Shown here: positions 6,666-14,978 of the stretch, piece after piece
Layout: each line of letters begins with the position of its first letter
How positions within the stretch are numbered: position 1 is the stretch's first letter
Source: an uncultured Clostridia bacterium
GTDB lineage: Bacteria; Bacillota; Clostridia; RUG12999
Direction: 5' to 3'
Length of the DNA stretch: 20,582 bases
NCBI GenBank assembly: GCA_949739095.1
Contig: CATIYX010000188.1
Coordinates: 1 to 20,582, forward strand
Made by a program: the position numbers and the translations under genes
The notes under the pieces: generated by a model
What the model was told of the DNA's origin: nothing
Databases searched by the model: none
Seen by the model: the letters and a program-made list of their open reading frames with translations, nothing else

Positions 6666-7538
6666 ATGAAAAAGGGCGGACTTGGAAAAAGTATCAAGGA
6701 CGTAGGATTGGATGTGGGACTTGGAATCGGCGCATTGATTCCGGAATCCGCAGAAAATGCGGATGAACTAGTTCGTACGGTACGGCTGTCACAAATAGAA
6801 CCGAATCCGGAGCAGCCACGTCACATTTTTGATACAGACAAGCTGGAGGCTCTGGCAGAATCTATCCGGCAGCACGGTGTGTTGCAGCCGATTGTAGTGA
6901 AAGAAAACGAAAATGGCTATTATATGATTATTGCCGGTGAGCGGCGGTGGCGCGCAGCAAAAAAAGCGGGACTGAAAGAAGCGCCGGTCATTGTACGTGA
7001 GTTTGATGAAAAGACTATTGCAGAGGTTTCATTGATTGAAAACCTGCAGCGAGAGGACTTGAATCCGCTAGAAGAAGCGTTGGGCTACCGCAAGCTGATT
7101 GATGAATATGACCTGACACAGGATGAAGTGAGCCGTATTGTGGGTAAAAGCCGCACGAATGTGACCAACATGTTGCGTATTTTGAATCTATCGGACGAAG
7201 TGAAACGACTGGTAGAACTGGGCGAACGGTCAGCAGGACATGCGCGGGCATTGTTGGGTATCACAGACGCGACGCAGCAGACGGAAGCCGCTATGATGGT
7301 GTTGGAAAAAGAACTGTCTGTCCGCCAGACGGAAAATTTGGTACGTGGCTGGGCAGATAAAAAAGCAGAAAAAGAAAAACCCAAAAAGAATTTGGCTGCA
7401 TTGGAGTTGCAGGAAAAACTCAGCCAAAAACTGGGCACGAAAGTCCGTATTCAGGAGGGCAAACAAAAAGGAAAAATTGAAATAGAATTCTATGACAAAG
7501 AAAGTCTAAATAAAATCATTGCTTTGCTGGACCAATAA
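6666..7538 (+). CDS. parB: Chromosome-partitioning protein ParB/Spo0J
   Basis: A 290-residue CTP-dependent clamp protein that binds parS and spreads on DNA. The ParB/Srx nucleotide-binding domain (about 35-125) contains GERRWRA at 91-97 and ENLQRE at 125-130. A helix-turn-helix follows at about 151-172 (TQDEVSRIVGKSRTNVTNML), then a C-terminal dimerisation domain. The N terminus (KKGGLGKSI...GIGALIP) is the ParA-stimulating peptide type. The ATG has an AAGGAGAG ribosome site at 6651-6658. Its two binding sites lie 0.9 kb upstream. No noc paralogue is present here. Confidence 0.95.
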   Translation: MKKGGLGKSIKDVGLDVGLGIGALIPESAENADELVRTVRLSQIEPNPEQPRHIFDTDKLEALAESIRQHGVLQPIVVKENENGYYMIIAGERRWRAAKKAGLKEAPVIVREFDEKTIAEVSLIENLQREDLNPLEEALGYRKLIDEYDLTQDEVSRIVGKSRTNVTNMLRILNLSDEVKRLVELGERSAGHARALLGITDATQQTEAAMMVLEKELSVRQTENLVRGWADKKAEKEKPKKNLAALELQEKLSQKLGTKVRIQEGKQKGKIEIEFYDKESLNKIIALLDQ

Positions 7539-7591
7539 AGAGGAATAAAAAACCAAGGGGAAAACAAGAAAATAAAGGGAGGACAAAAATA

Positions 7592-8866
7592 ATGCTAGAT
7601 ATCAAACGAATTCGGACAGATTATGAACACATTATAGACGTGATGAAGGTGCGCGGAGAAAGCGTAGGCGACATTGGAAAGGTTGTGGAGCTGGACAAAG
7701 AAAAACGCACACTGCTCAGCGAGACAGAGAAGCTCAAAGCAAAACAAAATGAAGTCAGCCGCAAAATACCTGCACTGAAAAAAGCGGGCGAGGACGTACA
7801 GCCTGTGTTTGAAGAGATGAAACAGATTTCTGAAAAAACGAAGGAAATCGACCAGAAAATCCGTGAGGTGGATGAGGAACTGCGCTATTTAATGATGTGT
7901 ATTCCCAACATTCCGCACGAAAGCGTACCAGTGGGAGATTCAGATGAGGACAACGTGGAAATTCGCCGCGTGGGCGAACCGCGGCAGTTCCCCTATGAAC
8001 CGTTGGCACACTGGGACATTGGAGAAAATCTTGATATTCTGGACTTTTCGCGTGGTGTGAAAACTTCCGGCGCACGATTCTCATTCTATAAAGGACTGGG
8101 TGCACGGCTGGAACGTGCTGTGATTAATTTCTATATGGACAGCCACAGCGAAAACGGCTATACTGAGGTGCTGCCGCCGTATCTGGTGCGTCGTGATTCC
8201 ATGGAAGGCACAGGACAGCTTCCCAAATTTGAAGAAGACGCATTCAAAACAGCAGGCGAGGAATATTTTTTGATTCCGACAGCGGAGGTTCCGGTTACCA
8301 ACATGTACCGGGAAGAAATTCTGGACGGCAACAAACTGCCACTGAAATATTGTGCATATTCCGCATGTTTCCGTGAGGAAGCAGGTTCTGCGGGACGTGA
8401 TACCCGTGGATTGATTCGGCAGCACCAGTTCAACAAAGTGGAACTGGTGAAGTTTGTAAAGCCGGAAACCTCATATGATGAACTGGAAAAATTAACTAAT
8501 GACGCAGAATTGATGCTGCAAAAACTAGGTTTGCCCTACCGCGTGGTGAATATTTGCACAGGCGATTTGGGTTTCACAGCGGCGAAAAAATTTGACATTG
8601 AAGTGTGGATGCCGAGTTATGGACGCTATGTGGAAATTTCCTCCTGTTCCAATTTTGAAGATTTCCAGGCACGCCGTGCCAACATCCGCTATAAAGATAA
8701 CCCTAAGGACAAAGCGCAGTTTGTGCACACGATTAACGGTTCCGGTTTGGCAATCGGAAGAACTGTGGCGGCAATTCTGGAAAACTACCAGAATCCCGAC
8801 GGGTCGGTGACAGTGCCGGAGGCGCTGCTACCATATATGCGTGTGGAGCGCATTACCAAAGGATAA
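7592..8866 (+). CDS. serS: Seryl-tRNA synthetase
   Basis: A 424-residue class II synthetase that charges tRNA-Ser (and tRNA-Sec where present). The N-terminal antiparallel coiled-coil arm that grips the tRNA variable arm spans about residues 30-105 and is rich in K and E. Motif 2 is FREEAGSAGRDTRGLIRQHQF and motif 3 GSGLAIGRTVAAILEN near the C terminus. The length matches the family. AGGGAGG at 7576-7582 is 9 nt from the ATG. It follows parB by 53 bp without a terminator, so it may share the parAB transcript. No terminator directly follows it. Confidence 0.96.
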   Translation: MLDIKRIRTDYEHIIDVMKVRGESVGDIGKVVELDKEKRTLLSETEKLKAKQNEVSRKIPALKKAGEDVQPVFEEMKQISEKTKEIDQKIREVDEELRYLMMCIPNIPHESVPVGDSDEDNVEIRRVGEPRQFPYEPLAHWDIGENLDILDFSRGVKTSGARFSFYKGLGARLERAVINFYMDSHSENGYTEVLPPYLVRRDSMEGTGQLPKFEEDAFKTAGEEYFLIPTAEVPVTNMYREEILDGNKLPLKYCAYSACFREEAGSAGRDTRGLIRQHQFNKVELVKFVKPETSYDELEKLTNDAELMLQKLGLPYRVVNICTGDLGFTAAKKFDIEVWMPSYGRYVEISSCSNFEDFQARRANIRYKDNPKDKAQFVHTINGSGLAIGRTVAAILENYQNPDGSVTVPEALLPYMRVERITKG

Positions 8867-9419
8867 ATCTGGAGTTGTTTGAGTTTGCCACCCCAAGGTG
8901 TGCTCCGAATATATGTCTCCCCTGAAAATGTCCTCCGAATTTGTGTTTTACATAAATTCTCCCCCTTGATTTTTCTTGGGAGATATAAATTCTCCGCTTT
9001 TCGCCCACCGAATGTCGCTACGGATAATGTATCAACAAAAAATGTCCTCCGACCTTACTTCGAATATGTTCTCTCGTGAAAAATGTCCCTCGACTGCTGC
9101 CTATGGCAGCAGTCTCCTCCTTTATTTTTTCTCTGGTATATATTTTTTCAGTTGCCGTTTATCCGCTTTCTTTTACTTTTTGGAGGAAATACATGTGTCT
9201 TGGGAGTATAGTTTCCGCTTTTCACCCCAACCTTTACTTTTTCCATAGCATATATGCAAATCCCTCTTTTAAAAGAAGACATGACGACAAGGGAAATAGA
9301 TAGAAACTCTTCGGTGCATATAAGCTTTCTCTTGAAACGTAAGGAAGCATAAAAGTGGGAGATATATAAAATATACAAAAAAGAACGGAAAATTTTGCAC
9401 AAATATAAGAAATTTTCTC
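8867..9419. repeat. Long intergenic tract with imperfect direct repeats, no credible gene
   Basis: About 550 bp after serS without a believable gene. The first 230 bp repeat a T/C-rich motif: AATGTCCTCCGA occurs at 8927-8938 and 9041-9052 and as AATGTCCCTCGA at 9081-9092. Longer units match imperfectly, 8907-8940 against 9061-9095. ATAAATTCTCC occurs at 8952-8962 and 8985-8995, and CCGCTTTTC is followed by CCC near 8994 and 9209. Read on the minus strand these units look like serial GGAGGACAT or GGAGAATTTAT boxes. Short frames on both strands show only low-complexity or repeat-derived peptides. The tract could be a decayed repeat element. Confidence 0.45.
9092..9130 (+). terminator. Candidate terminator downstream of serS
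   Basis: A perfect 10-bp stem, GACTGCTGCC (9092-9101) with GGCAGCAGTC (9105-9114), and a 3-nt loop. The T-rich run (TTTATTTTTT, 9121-9130) starts 6 nt after the stem, so the T run is late. It is the only reasonable stop signal after serS but would give a 230-nt 3' untranslated region. Confidence 0.4.
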
Positions 9420-9449
9420 TTGACGAAAACAGGGGAAATATGGTACAAT
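9420..9449 (+). promoter_or_regulatory. Promoter of the Rrf2 regulator gene
   Basis: TTGACG (9420-9425), an 18-nt spacer, and extended -10 TGG-TACAAT (9441-9449). Transcription is predicted to begin near 9456, at the left edge of the operator. Confidence 0.8.
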
Positions 9450-9455
9450 ATTAAA

Positions 9456-9472
9456 TATACTAAATTAGTATA
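9456..9472. promoter_or_regulatory. Operator palindrome at the Rrf2 gene start
   Basis: TATACTAA-A-TTAGTATA: 8-bp perfect arms with one central base. It covers the predicted transcription start, a place where a bound dimer would block RNA polymerase. The size and AT-rich dyad fit Rrf2-family operators, so self-repression is the simplest reading. Confidence 0.65.
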
Positions 9473-9489
9473 AATTGGAAGTGATAGGA

Positions 9490-9915
9490 TTGAAAATCAC
9501 CCAGGAATGCGATTATGCCATTCGGATTGTGTTGATGTTGGCGAAGCTGGGCAGCGGTAAACGGATTGACGCAGGCAGCATTGCAGAGTTGCAACATATT
9601 CCACAGCGTTTCACAGTAAAGATTTTGCGTAAGCTGGTGCAGGGCAGTTTAGTGACGTCTTTCAAAGGCGCCAGAGGCGGCTATCAGCTTGGAAGGGAAG
9701 CAGAAGCTATCACACTGAAAGATGTCATGTGGGTCATAGATGGTCCGGTGGAAATCAACAAGTGCGTGAATGAAGAATATATATGCGGACGCAAGAAAAA
9801 ACAGGATTGTCCTGTGCATTGTCAGCTGAAACGTATCAATGAGATGATTGGCAGAGAACTGGAAAAAATTAATTTTGCAGATTTAGCAGAGCTGGAAAAA
9901 GACACAGAAAAGTGA
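9490..9915 (+). CDS. Rrf2-family transcriptional regulator, probably Fe-S binding
   Basis: A 141-residue winged-helix regulator. The N terminus MKITQECDYAIRIVLMLA, the recognition region around IPQRFTVKILRKL and the wing GARGGYQLGR are typical of Rrf2/IscR. Cysteines at 92, 99, 107 and 111 form a CX6C-X7-CX3C cluster like that used by IscR and RsrR relatives to hold an iron-sulfur cluster, so it may sense iron-sulfur status, oxygen or nitric oxide. The frame opens at a TTG at 9475, but the TTG at 9490 restores the family N terminus and has GGAAGTG (9477-9483) 6 nt upstream. It has its own promoter and operator. The rubrerythrin gene follows after 206 bp and is a plausible target. Confidence 0.85.
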   Translation: MKITQECDYAIRIVLMLAKLGSGKRIDAGSIAELQHIPQRFTVKILRKLVQGSLVTSFKGARGGYQLGREAEAITLKDVMWVIDGPVEINKCVNEEYICGRKKKQDCPVHCQLKRINEMIGRELEKINFADLAELEKDTEK

Positions 9916-10121
9916 GGGAGCACAGGTAAAAGTGAGAGACAAGGCGAAAACGGACAGAGGGTATTGATGTTTGCTAAAAAAATGGAAGGAAAATCCCCAC
10001 ATAATTCCTTGCGTATTTTTATAGCGGATAGAAATAAAGTCTGTTGCTTTTGTCACAATATCCGCCGGTCTACCTGTGCTTCCTTAACATAAACATAATA
10101 AAAGAAAAGGGGTATGACAGA

Positions 10122-10658
10122 ATGAAATATGTATGTCCAGTATGTGGTTATGTATCTGAAAATGGGATTCCGGAAAAATGTCCGCAGTGCGGCGCACCGG
10201 CAGAAAAATTCCGTCCGATGGACGAACAGCAGTCTTGGGCAGATGAACACGTTGTTGGTGTAGCGCAGGGTTCCAGCGATGATATCATGGAAGATTTGCG
10301 TGCAAACTTCAATGGAGAATGTACAGAAGTCGGTATGTATCTGGCAATGAGCCGCGTTGCAGACCGCGAAGGGTATCCGGAAATTGCGGAAGCGTTCAAA
10401 CGCTATGCGTGGGAAGAAGCAGAACATGCTGCAAAATTTGCAGAACTGCTGGGTGAAGTAATCACCGATTCCACTAAGAAAAACCTGGAACTGCGTGCGG
10501 AAGCAGAAGGCGGTGCATGTGCAGGTAAAAAAGATTTGGCAACACGTGCAAAAGCAGCAAATCTGGATGCCATTCACGATACCGTGCATGAAATGTGCAA
10601 GGATGAAGCGCGGCACGGTGCAGGTTTTGCAGGTCTGCTGAAGAGATATTTCGGTTAA
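10122..10658 (+). CDS. Reverse rubrerythrin (rubredoxin-ferritin-like peroxidase)
   Basis: A 178-residue protein with the rubredoxin domain first: Cys5, Cys8, Cys20 and Cys23 (CPVCG and CPQCG) for one iron. A ferritin-like four-helix domain follows, with di-iron ligands likely among Glu66/Glu69, Glu98/99, His102, Glu128, Glu162 and His165 (WEEAEH and DEARH). In classical rubrerythrin the domains are in the opposite order. Reverse rubrerythrins of clostridia reduce hydrogen peroxide, and with partners oxygen, using NAD(P)H-derived electrons. The frame opens at 10044, but the ATG at 10122 gives the correct N terminus and has AAAGGGG 8-9 nt upstream. A strong terminator follows. No clear promoter is visible in the 206 bp before it. 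Confidence 0.92.
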   Translation: MKYVCPVCGYVSENGIPEKCPQCGAPAEKFRPMDEQQSWADEHVVGVAQGSSDDIMEDLRANFNGECTEVGMYLAMSRVADREGYPEIAEAFKRYAWEEAEHAAKFAELLGEVITDSTKKNLELRAEAEGGACAGKKDLATRAKAANLDAIHDTVHEMCKDEARHGAGFAGLLKRYFG

Positions 10659-10722
10659 TCGTATTTGCGATTCAGCGAATATGTTCTGAGAAAGCTTTCT
10701 AATGGGCTTTTGAAATGATAAC

Positions 10723-10765
10723 AAGAACCACGATGATCTGATTCGGTAATCGTGGTTCTTTATTT
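10723..10765 (+). terminator. Intrinsic terminator of the rubrerythrin gene
   Basis: A perfect 12-bp stem, AAGAACCACGAT (10723-10734) with ATCGTGGTTCTT (10749-10760), a 14-nt loop, then TTTATTT. Confidence 0.88.
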
Positions 10766-10770
10766 ATAAA

Positions 10771-10800
10771 TAAGAAAAGGAGCAAAGTTTGCTTTGCTCC
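10771..10800 (-). terminator. Intrinsic terminator of the minus-strand isomerase gene
   Basis: GGAGCAAAG (10779-10787) pairs with CTTTGCTCC (10792-10800) around a 4-nt loop. Read on the minus strand the stem is followed by TTTTCTTA. It faces the rubrerythrin terminator, so two separate one-way terminators divide the convergent genes. Confidence 0.85.
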
Positions 10801-10821
10801 CATGAAGAAAATGCAAATGAT

Positions 10822-11685
10822 TCAGATATCTTTTATGATTTCTTTGGCAATTTTAGCAAGTATTATGCTCATTTCTTCAAAAAGCGGCGTAGGAAGTTTT
10901 CTGGAAGGAATCGTTTCCAAAGAAAACACGCCTTTAAAGTGAATATCTTTCAATGCTTTTGCGAAATCGTCCCAATCAATAATGCCTGAATACGGCATTA
11001 AATGTAAATCCATACCCCATTGATTATCATGAACATGAAGTGTGCGAATTTCATCGCCCAATTCTCTTATGGCATTTCCCGGCGATAGATGCTGAAATAC
11101 CGATACATGCCCTGTATCCAGACAGATTTTGAAATGGTCATCATCAACTGTTTGCACAAATTTTAAAATATCGGCGGGCGTTGAAAGAGAAAATTCAGGA
11201 AACGGCATATTTTCGAGGCAAATTGTAACGTCGTATTCCTTTGCTGTTTCCAACAGCTCACGCATAAATACAAGGTTCATATCCCATGTTTTTTGTGCAT
11301 TCTCCGTATTGATATCTGTTCTTCCATAAGGCATAATTGGATGAATGACCCAATTCTTACAGCCGAGCAGCGCCGTTGCCTGAATGGATTTTTTCATTTT
11401 TTCCATTCTTTCATTTCTGTCCTCCTCGGAAGAATCTTTTGGAGGAGAACGCCAGGGACCGTGGACCTGAGAAATTTCAATTCCGGCGTCAAGCGCAAGC
11501 TCTTTTTCGTGCAAAAGCCGCGTATGTAATTCTTCGGGAGATGATGAATATATCCAAGAGTTTGTGTCTGCCATTTGATAATCTAAGCATGAATAGCCGT
11601 GTTCTTTTAACTTTTTATAAAGATTTTCTCCAAAACGGCCATAATCATCCCTCGCATATGTTATTGCTGAAATTCCGATTTTCAT
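10822..11685 (-). CDS. TIM-barrel sugar phosphate isomerase/epimerase-like protein
   Basis: A 287-residue protein of the xylose isomerase-like TIM barrel superfamily (AP endonuclease 2 fold), which isomerises, epimerises or dehydrates sugars and inositols with a divalent metal. Likely metal and active-site residues are Glu158 in ICLENMP, Asp190 and His193 in CLDTGHV, His217/His219 in LHVHDN and Glu257 in FSLET; His75 and His115 also lie at strand ends. The frame is open 15 residues further upstream, but this ATG gives MKIGISAITY and has AAAAGGAGG 6 nt upstream. It lies 75 bp after the sensor kinase stop on the same strand, so it may be co-transcribed. The substrate cannot be told. Confidence 0.8.
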   Translation of the reverse strand: MKIGISAITYARDDYGRFGENLYKKLKEHGYSCLDYQMADTNSWIYSSSPEELHTRLLHEKELALDAGIEISQVHGPWRSPPKDSSEEDRNERMEKMKKSIQATALLGCKNWVIHPIMPYGRTDINTENAQKTWDMNLVFMRELLETAKEYDVTICLENMPFPEFSLSTPADILKFVQTVDDDHFKICLDTGHVSVFQHLSPGNAIRELGDEIRTLHVHDNQWGMDLHLMPYSGIIDWDDFAKALKDIHFKGVFSLETIPSRKLPTPLFEEMSIILAKIAKEIIKDI

Positions 11686-11760
11686 AATGAGCCTCCTTTT
11701 ACAATTTATATTAATAAAACGACAGGACATAAAAATATTATAATTTTATTTACTGCAATT

Positions 11761-13494
11761 TTATTCTTGAGAAATGAGATAGGGAATTGTTATGGTAACT
11801 TTTGTACCGTTATCGGAGACGATATCAAGTGTATACTTTTCTCCGAAGAGCAGCATGATTCGGCTGTTAACATTGCAGAGTCCGATGTGATGCGGGTCCG
11901 GCAAATCCATTATCTCTAAATACTTCCGAAGTTCCCGGAGTTTTTCCGCCTCAATGCCATCTCCGTTATCCGCAATGACAAAAATCAGTTCGTCGTCCTT
12001 TCGGAAGGCACTAATTTGTATTTTTCCACGTCTGTCTGTCATTTGGTGAATGGCATGTTCAAAACAGTTTTCAATAATCGGCTGAAGCATAAATTTGGCG
12101 ACTTTGCAGTTTGGGTTGATATCCTCTGCAACATTCCATTCGACGTCGAAACCGTCATAGTATTTGAGTTTTTCAATTTCAATATATTTATATGCAGCGT
12201 CCATTTCATCGTGGAAGCGTGCAAAATATTCATTGGAATTTAAGGCGTAGGAAAGAATGTCGGACAAAAGCGACACCATTTCCACAAGCTGGCTGTCGTG
12301 ACCCAGCGCGTTTGACATTTCGATGTTAATGATATTGAGTGTATTAAACAGAAAATGCGGTGATATTTGTGATTGCAGCGCCAAAGTCTGCGATTTTTTC
12401 AGCATGGCGATTTTTTCAATTAACGAGTGTTCAAACTGCTCTTTATCCTTGATAATATTTTGAAGATTTCTCATGATATACATGGTTTCATCGGAATCTT
12501 CGGACAGGTCAGCCGAAAAACCTGTATTCTGTTGAAGCTGATAGACAATTTTACTGACGAACATATAGTTGTTCAACGCCAAAAATAGCGCAAGTGCAAA
12601 TGACAAAATAATGGAAACCAAAATCAGCAAAGAGAGCAGAGTATACATCAAGGCTTTTGCATGAGATATGATTGCCGGATTGATCAATGAATAAAGAGTA
12701 AGATTGGGCAGAAACAGCGGCGATACAAGGCATGAATTGCTGTCGGCGCTGTGATCGTCACCGGACGGGAGCAAATCGGCGACATATTCCGGATTGTCTG
12801 AATAAATCAAATGATTTTCCGCGTCTGTCAGCGCCACATAAAATATCGGCTCGTCCTGAGAAGAGCGCAGCAATTCCTCCAGCTTAGCCAAATTGATATT
12901 AAAGGCAATCAAGCCATAGGAGTTTTTGCTGTAGGAAACACCGAAAGATATTGTTAAAAAACGACCATCCTTGTTCTCGGTTACGGCAGTGAAAGTTTCA
13001 CTGTCCGCTTCCCGATAGGCTGCAAGCCAGCGCGGCGCAAGGGCATCTAAAGCGCCACAGTAGCGGTTGGAAAGGATATAATCATTATAACTGCTGTAAA
13101 TATCAATAGAGTCTATTAATTCTGTGCTGTTCAGCATCTGGGACGTCATATCAATGATGACGCGCACATAGTTGTCCGTAGCGATGGCGGGCAACGTATT
13201 ATTTTTTAACGTCATAAAGGTCTGAAAATCATTTGAGGAGCAAAGCTCTAAATATTTATTTTGAATATTCTCAAGAAGATTATTCACCCCCAAACAGGAT
13301 TGCTGATGTGCTTGCTGCATATGTGTATAGTTGCTTTGAACAGCAGAGCGACCGTAGGTTCCGTATACCAGGATACAAATCAGCAGAAAGGGTATCATAA
13401 TGCTCGGCAGCAAAAAGCGGAAATATTTAAAAAAATTACTTCCGAACCGGAAATGTTTTATCATTTGTATTGCGTGAACCATAGATTGCCGCAT
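11761..13494 (-). CDS. YesM-type sensor histidine kinase
   Basis: A 577-residue membrane kinase. One membrane segment at about 27-46, an extracellular sensing domain (about 47-280, Cache-like by layout), a second membrane segment at about 283-306, then a cytoplasmic linker. The His_kinase domain has phospho-acceptor His380 in SPHFLFNTLN, and the HATPase_c domain has N box IIENCFEHA (473-481), DNGDG (509-513) and GLCNVNSRI. Such kinases usually detect sugars or binding-protein complexes outside the cell and phosphorylate an AraC-type partner. A TTG at 13530 extends the frame by 12 residues, but the ATG at 13494 has GAGGGGG 8 nt upstream. The response regulator stops 4 bases before that TTG. 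Confidence 0.92.
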   Translation of the reverse strand: MRQSMVHAIQMIKHFRFGSNFFKYFRFLLPSIMIPFLLICILVYGTYGRSAVQSNYTHMQQAHQQSCLGVNNLLENIQNKYLELCSSNDFQTFMTLKNNTLPAIATDNYVRVIIDMTSQMLNSTELIDSIDIYSSYNDYILSNRYCGALDALAPRWLAAYREADSETFTAVTENKDGRFLTISFGVSYSKNSYGLIAFNINLAKLEELLRSSQDEPIFYVALTDAENHLIYSDNPEYVADLLPSGDDHSADSNSCLVSPLFLPNLTLYSLINPAIISHAKALMYTLLSLLILVSIILSFALALFLALNNYMFVSKIVYQLQQNTGFSADLSEDSDETMYIMRNLQNIIKDKEQFEHSLIEKIAMLKKSQTLALQSQISPHFLFNTLNIINIEMSNALGHDSQLVEMVSLLSDILSYALNSNEYFARFHDEMDAAYKYIEIEKLKYYDGFDVEWNVAEDINPNCKVAKFMLQPIIENCFEHAIHQMTDRRGKIQISAFRKDDELIFVIADNGDGIEAEKLRELRKYLEIMDLPDPHHIGLCNVNSRIMLLFGEKYTLDIVSDNGTKVTITIPYLISQE

Positions 13495-13533
13495 AGGAAA
13501 TGCCCCCTCTGCCTTCGCATCATTATTCAATTT

Positions 13534-14745
13534 TTATTTTTGGATGATGGTATTCCGATATTGGCTCGGCGTCATATTATAATACTTTTTAAACAATTCA
13601 TAATAATAGGCTTCACTTTTATATCCCAGCATTTCGCTGATTTCGGAAATGGGGATTTTCGGATTGTGCAAATATTCAATGGACCGGTCTATTTTCGTCC
13701 GGTTAAGGTAGTCGGTAAAACTCATCCCTGTTTTCTTTTTAAACAGTGTTCCAAGGTAAGCTGCATTAAAATGCATCACTTTTGCAATTTCGGAAAGCGT
13801 CAGCGGCTCGCTGATGTGTTCGCTAACATAATTCATGATTTTAGATATGGTGGGGTCATCGTTTGCCGGGCTGTTTTGGCGTTCGCTGAAAACCAGTTTG
13901 TCCAAGGAAGGCAAAAAGCGGATATGCTTGATTTGATTGTTCAGCCCGAGGTTTGAATGGATGCTTGCTGATATTTTTTGCAGAATAATATCAGCGGTTT
14001 CGCTAAAATCTAAAGCTGCGCCATAGCTGACGGCAAGCAGGTCTATATTATCATAAAGGTATCTTACGGCAATGATATAAGCGGAATCCAGCTCAAACGG
14101 AATCAGATTATCAATGGCGGTATAGAGCATATGTTTTTCGTGTTTCCAGGAGCGCTCTATAAAATGGTCATACTCGCTTAAATGCATTTGATAGAAAATG
14201 CATGGCTGTTTTGCAAGCGATACCGGCAGCTGTACTGCCAAAAGTTCCTCTTCAAGCGTTTGCACGTTTTCTATGTTCTGCATGACCAAACGCAAGAACA
14301 GATTGCGTATATCAGCATGTCTTGCAGGAGACAAAAAGGCAGAACGTTCTATTTTGGATTCCAAAGTGTTGATTCTCAAAGTTTTCACAATGTTTTTCAG
14401 GGTGTTAAACAGTTCGTCGTGTTTTACAGGCTTGAGCACGTAATCCGCTACATGCTGCTGCATAGCGGTTTTCGCAAATTCAAAATCCCGATATGCACTG
14501 ATAATGACAAATTGTATCTGTGGATTCAATTTGTGGCATGCAGCGGCAAGTTCCAGTCCGTCCATGACAGGCATTTTAATATCGCTGATTACAATATCAA
14601 CCTCATTTTTCTCTGTAAAAGAAAACGCCTCTTTTCCGTTAGAAAAGGTGCGAACCAGTTCAATGTCCAGCGTTTCCCATTCAATGAATTTACTTAGTTG
14701 TTCCCGAACGCGGGGTTCATCGTCAACGATTATCAGTTTGTACAT
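13534..14745 (-). CDS. YesN-type response regulator with AraC DNA-binding domain
   Basis: A 403-residue regulator. The receiver domain spans residues 1-120 with acidic pocket DDE (8-10), phospho-acceptor Asp55 in ISDIKMPVMDG and Lys105 in VLKPVK. A less conserved middle domain of about 170 residues follows, then an AraC-type double helix-turn-helix (about 300-400) with ISEPLTLSEIAKVMHFNAAYL and ISEISEMLGYKSEAYYYELF. Its partner is the kinase immediately downstream. GGAGTT at 14751-14756 gives a good ribosome site. It is divergent from the transporter genes, with both promoters in the 233-bp gap, so it most likely activates the transporter operon when the kinase senses substrate. Confidence 0.93.
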   Translation of the reverse strand: MYKLIIVDDEPRVREQLSKFIEWETLDIELVRTFSNGKEAFSFTEKNEVDIVISDIKMPVMDGLELAAACHKLNPQIQFVIISAYRDFEFAKTAMQQHVADYVLKPVKHDELFNTLKNIVKTLRINTLESKIERSAFLSPARHADIRNLFLRLVMQNIENVQTLEEELLAVQLPVSLAKQPCIFYQMHLSEYDHFIERSWKHEKHMLYTAIDNLIPFELDSAYIIAVRYLYDNIDLLAVSYGAALDFSETADIILQKISASIHSNLGLNNQIKHIRFLPSLDKLVFSERQNSPANDDPTISKIMNYVSEHISEPLTLSEIAKVMHFNAAYLGTLFKKKTGMSFTDYLNRTKIDRSIEYLHNPKIPISEISEMLGYKSEAYYYELFKKYYNMTPSQYRNTIIQK

Positions 14746-14833
14746 AAGTCAACTCCATATCTGTGCGCTTTTTTTTTAGCATAGGAGTCCGCACGGCGTT
14801 CTATTCCTCCTGTGCTTTTTACTGTCTATCTTT

Positions 14834-14862
14834 ATTTTAATACAGGAGAAACATTATTTCAA
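14834..14862 (-). promoter_or_regulatory. Promoter of the response regulator-kinase operon
   Basis: On the minus strand, TTGAAA (14862-14857), a 17-nt spacer, and TAAAAT (14839-14834). The predicted start near 14827 leaves an untranslated leader of about 80 nt before the gene. Confidence 0.75.
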
Positions 14863-14914
14863 TAATGAGAAGCAAATATCTATAATATCAGTAGTTTTAA
14901 ATGGAATATGCGTA

Positions 14915-14943
14915 TTGTAAGGAACAATAGCGGGGTGTATAAT
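14915..14943 (+). promoter_or_regulatory. Promoter of the ABC transporter operon
   Basis: TTGTAA (14915-14920), a 17-nt spacer, and TATAAT (14938-14943) with a TG at 14936-14937. It faces away from the regulator promoter, leaving about 52 bp between the two -35 boxes where an AraC-type activator could bind. No catabolite-repression element matching the Gram-positive cre consensus was noticed. Confidence 0.75.
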
Positions 14944-14978
14944 GAAATTAATAAAATAAAGTGGGAGATGAAGTAACT

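Noticed and set aside
8907..9095. CRISPR array
   Set aside because: The repeats are imperfect, short and irregularly spaced, with no uniform spacers and no cas genes nearby.
8879..9303. Three short plus-strand frames (66-90 codons) and one minus-strand frame (9148-9402)
   Set aside because: Their peptides merely translate the nucleotide repeats (NVLRI-like units) or T-rich DNA. No ribosome sites or domains are convincing.
10010..10121. Promoter for the rubrerythrin gene
   Set aside because: Only weak -35/-10 matches were found (for example CATAAT near 10093 without a -35 box), so none is reported.
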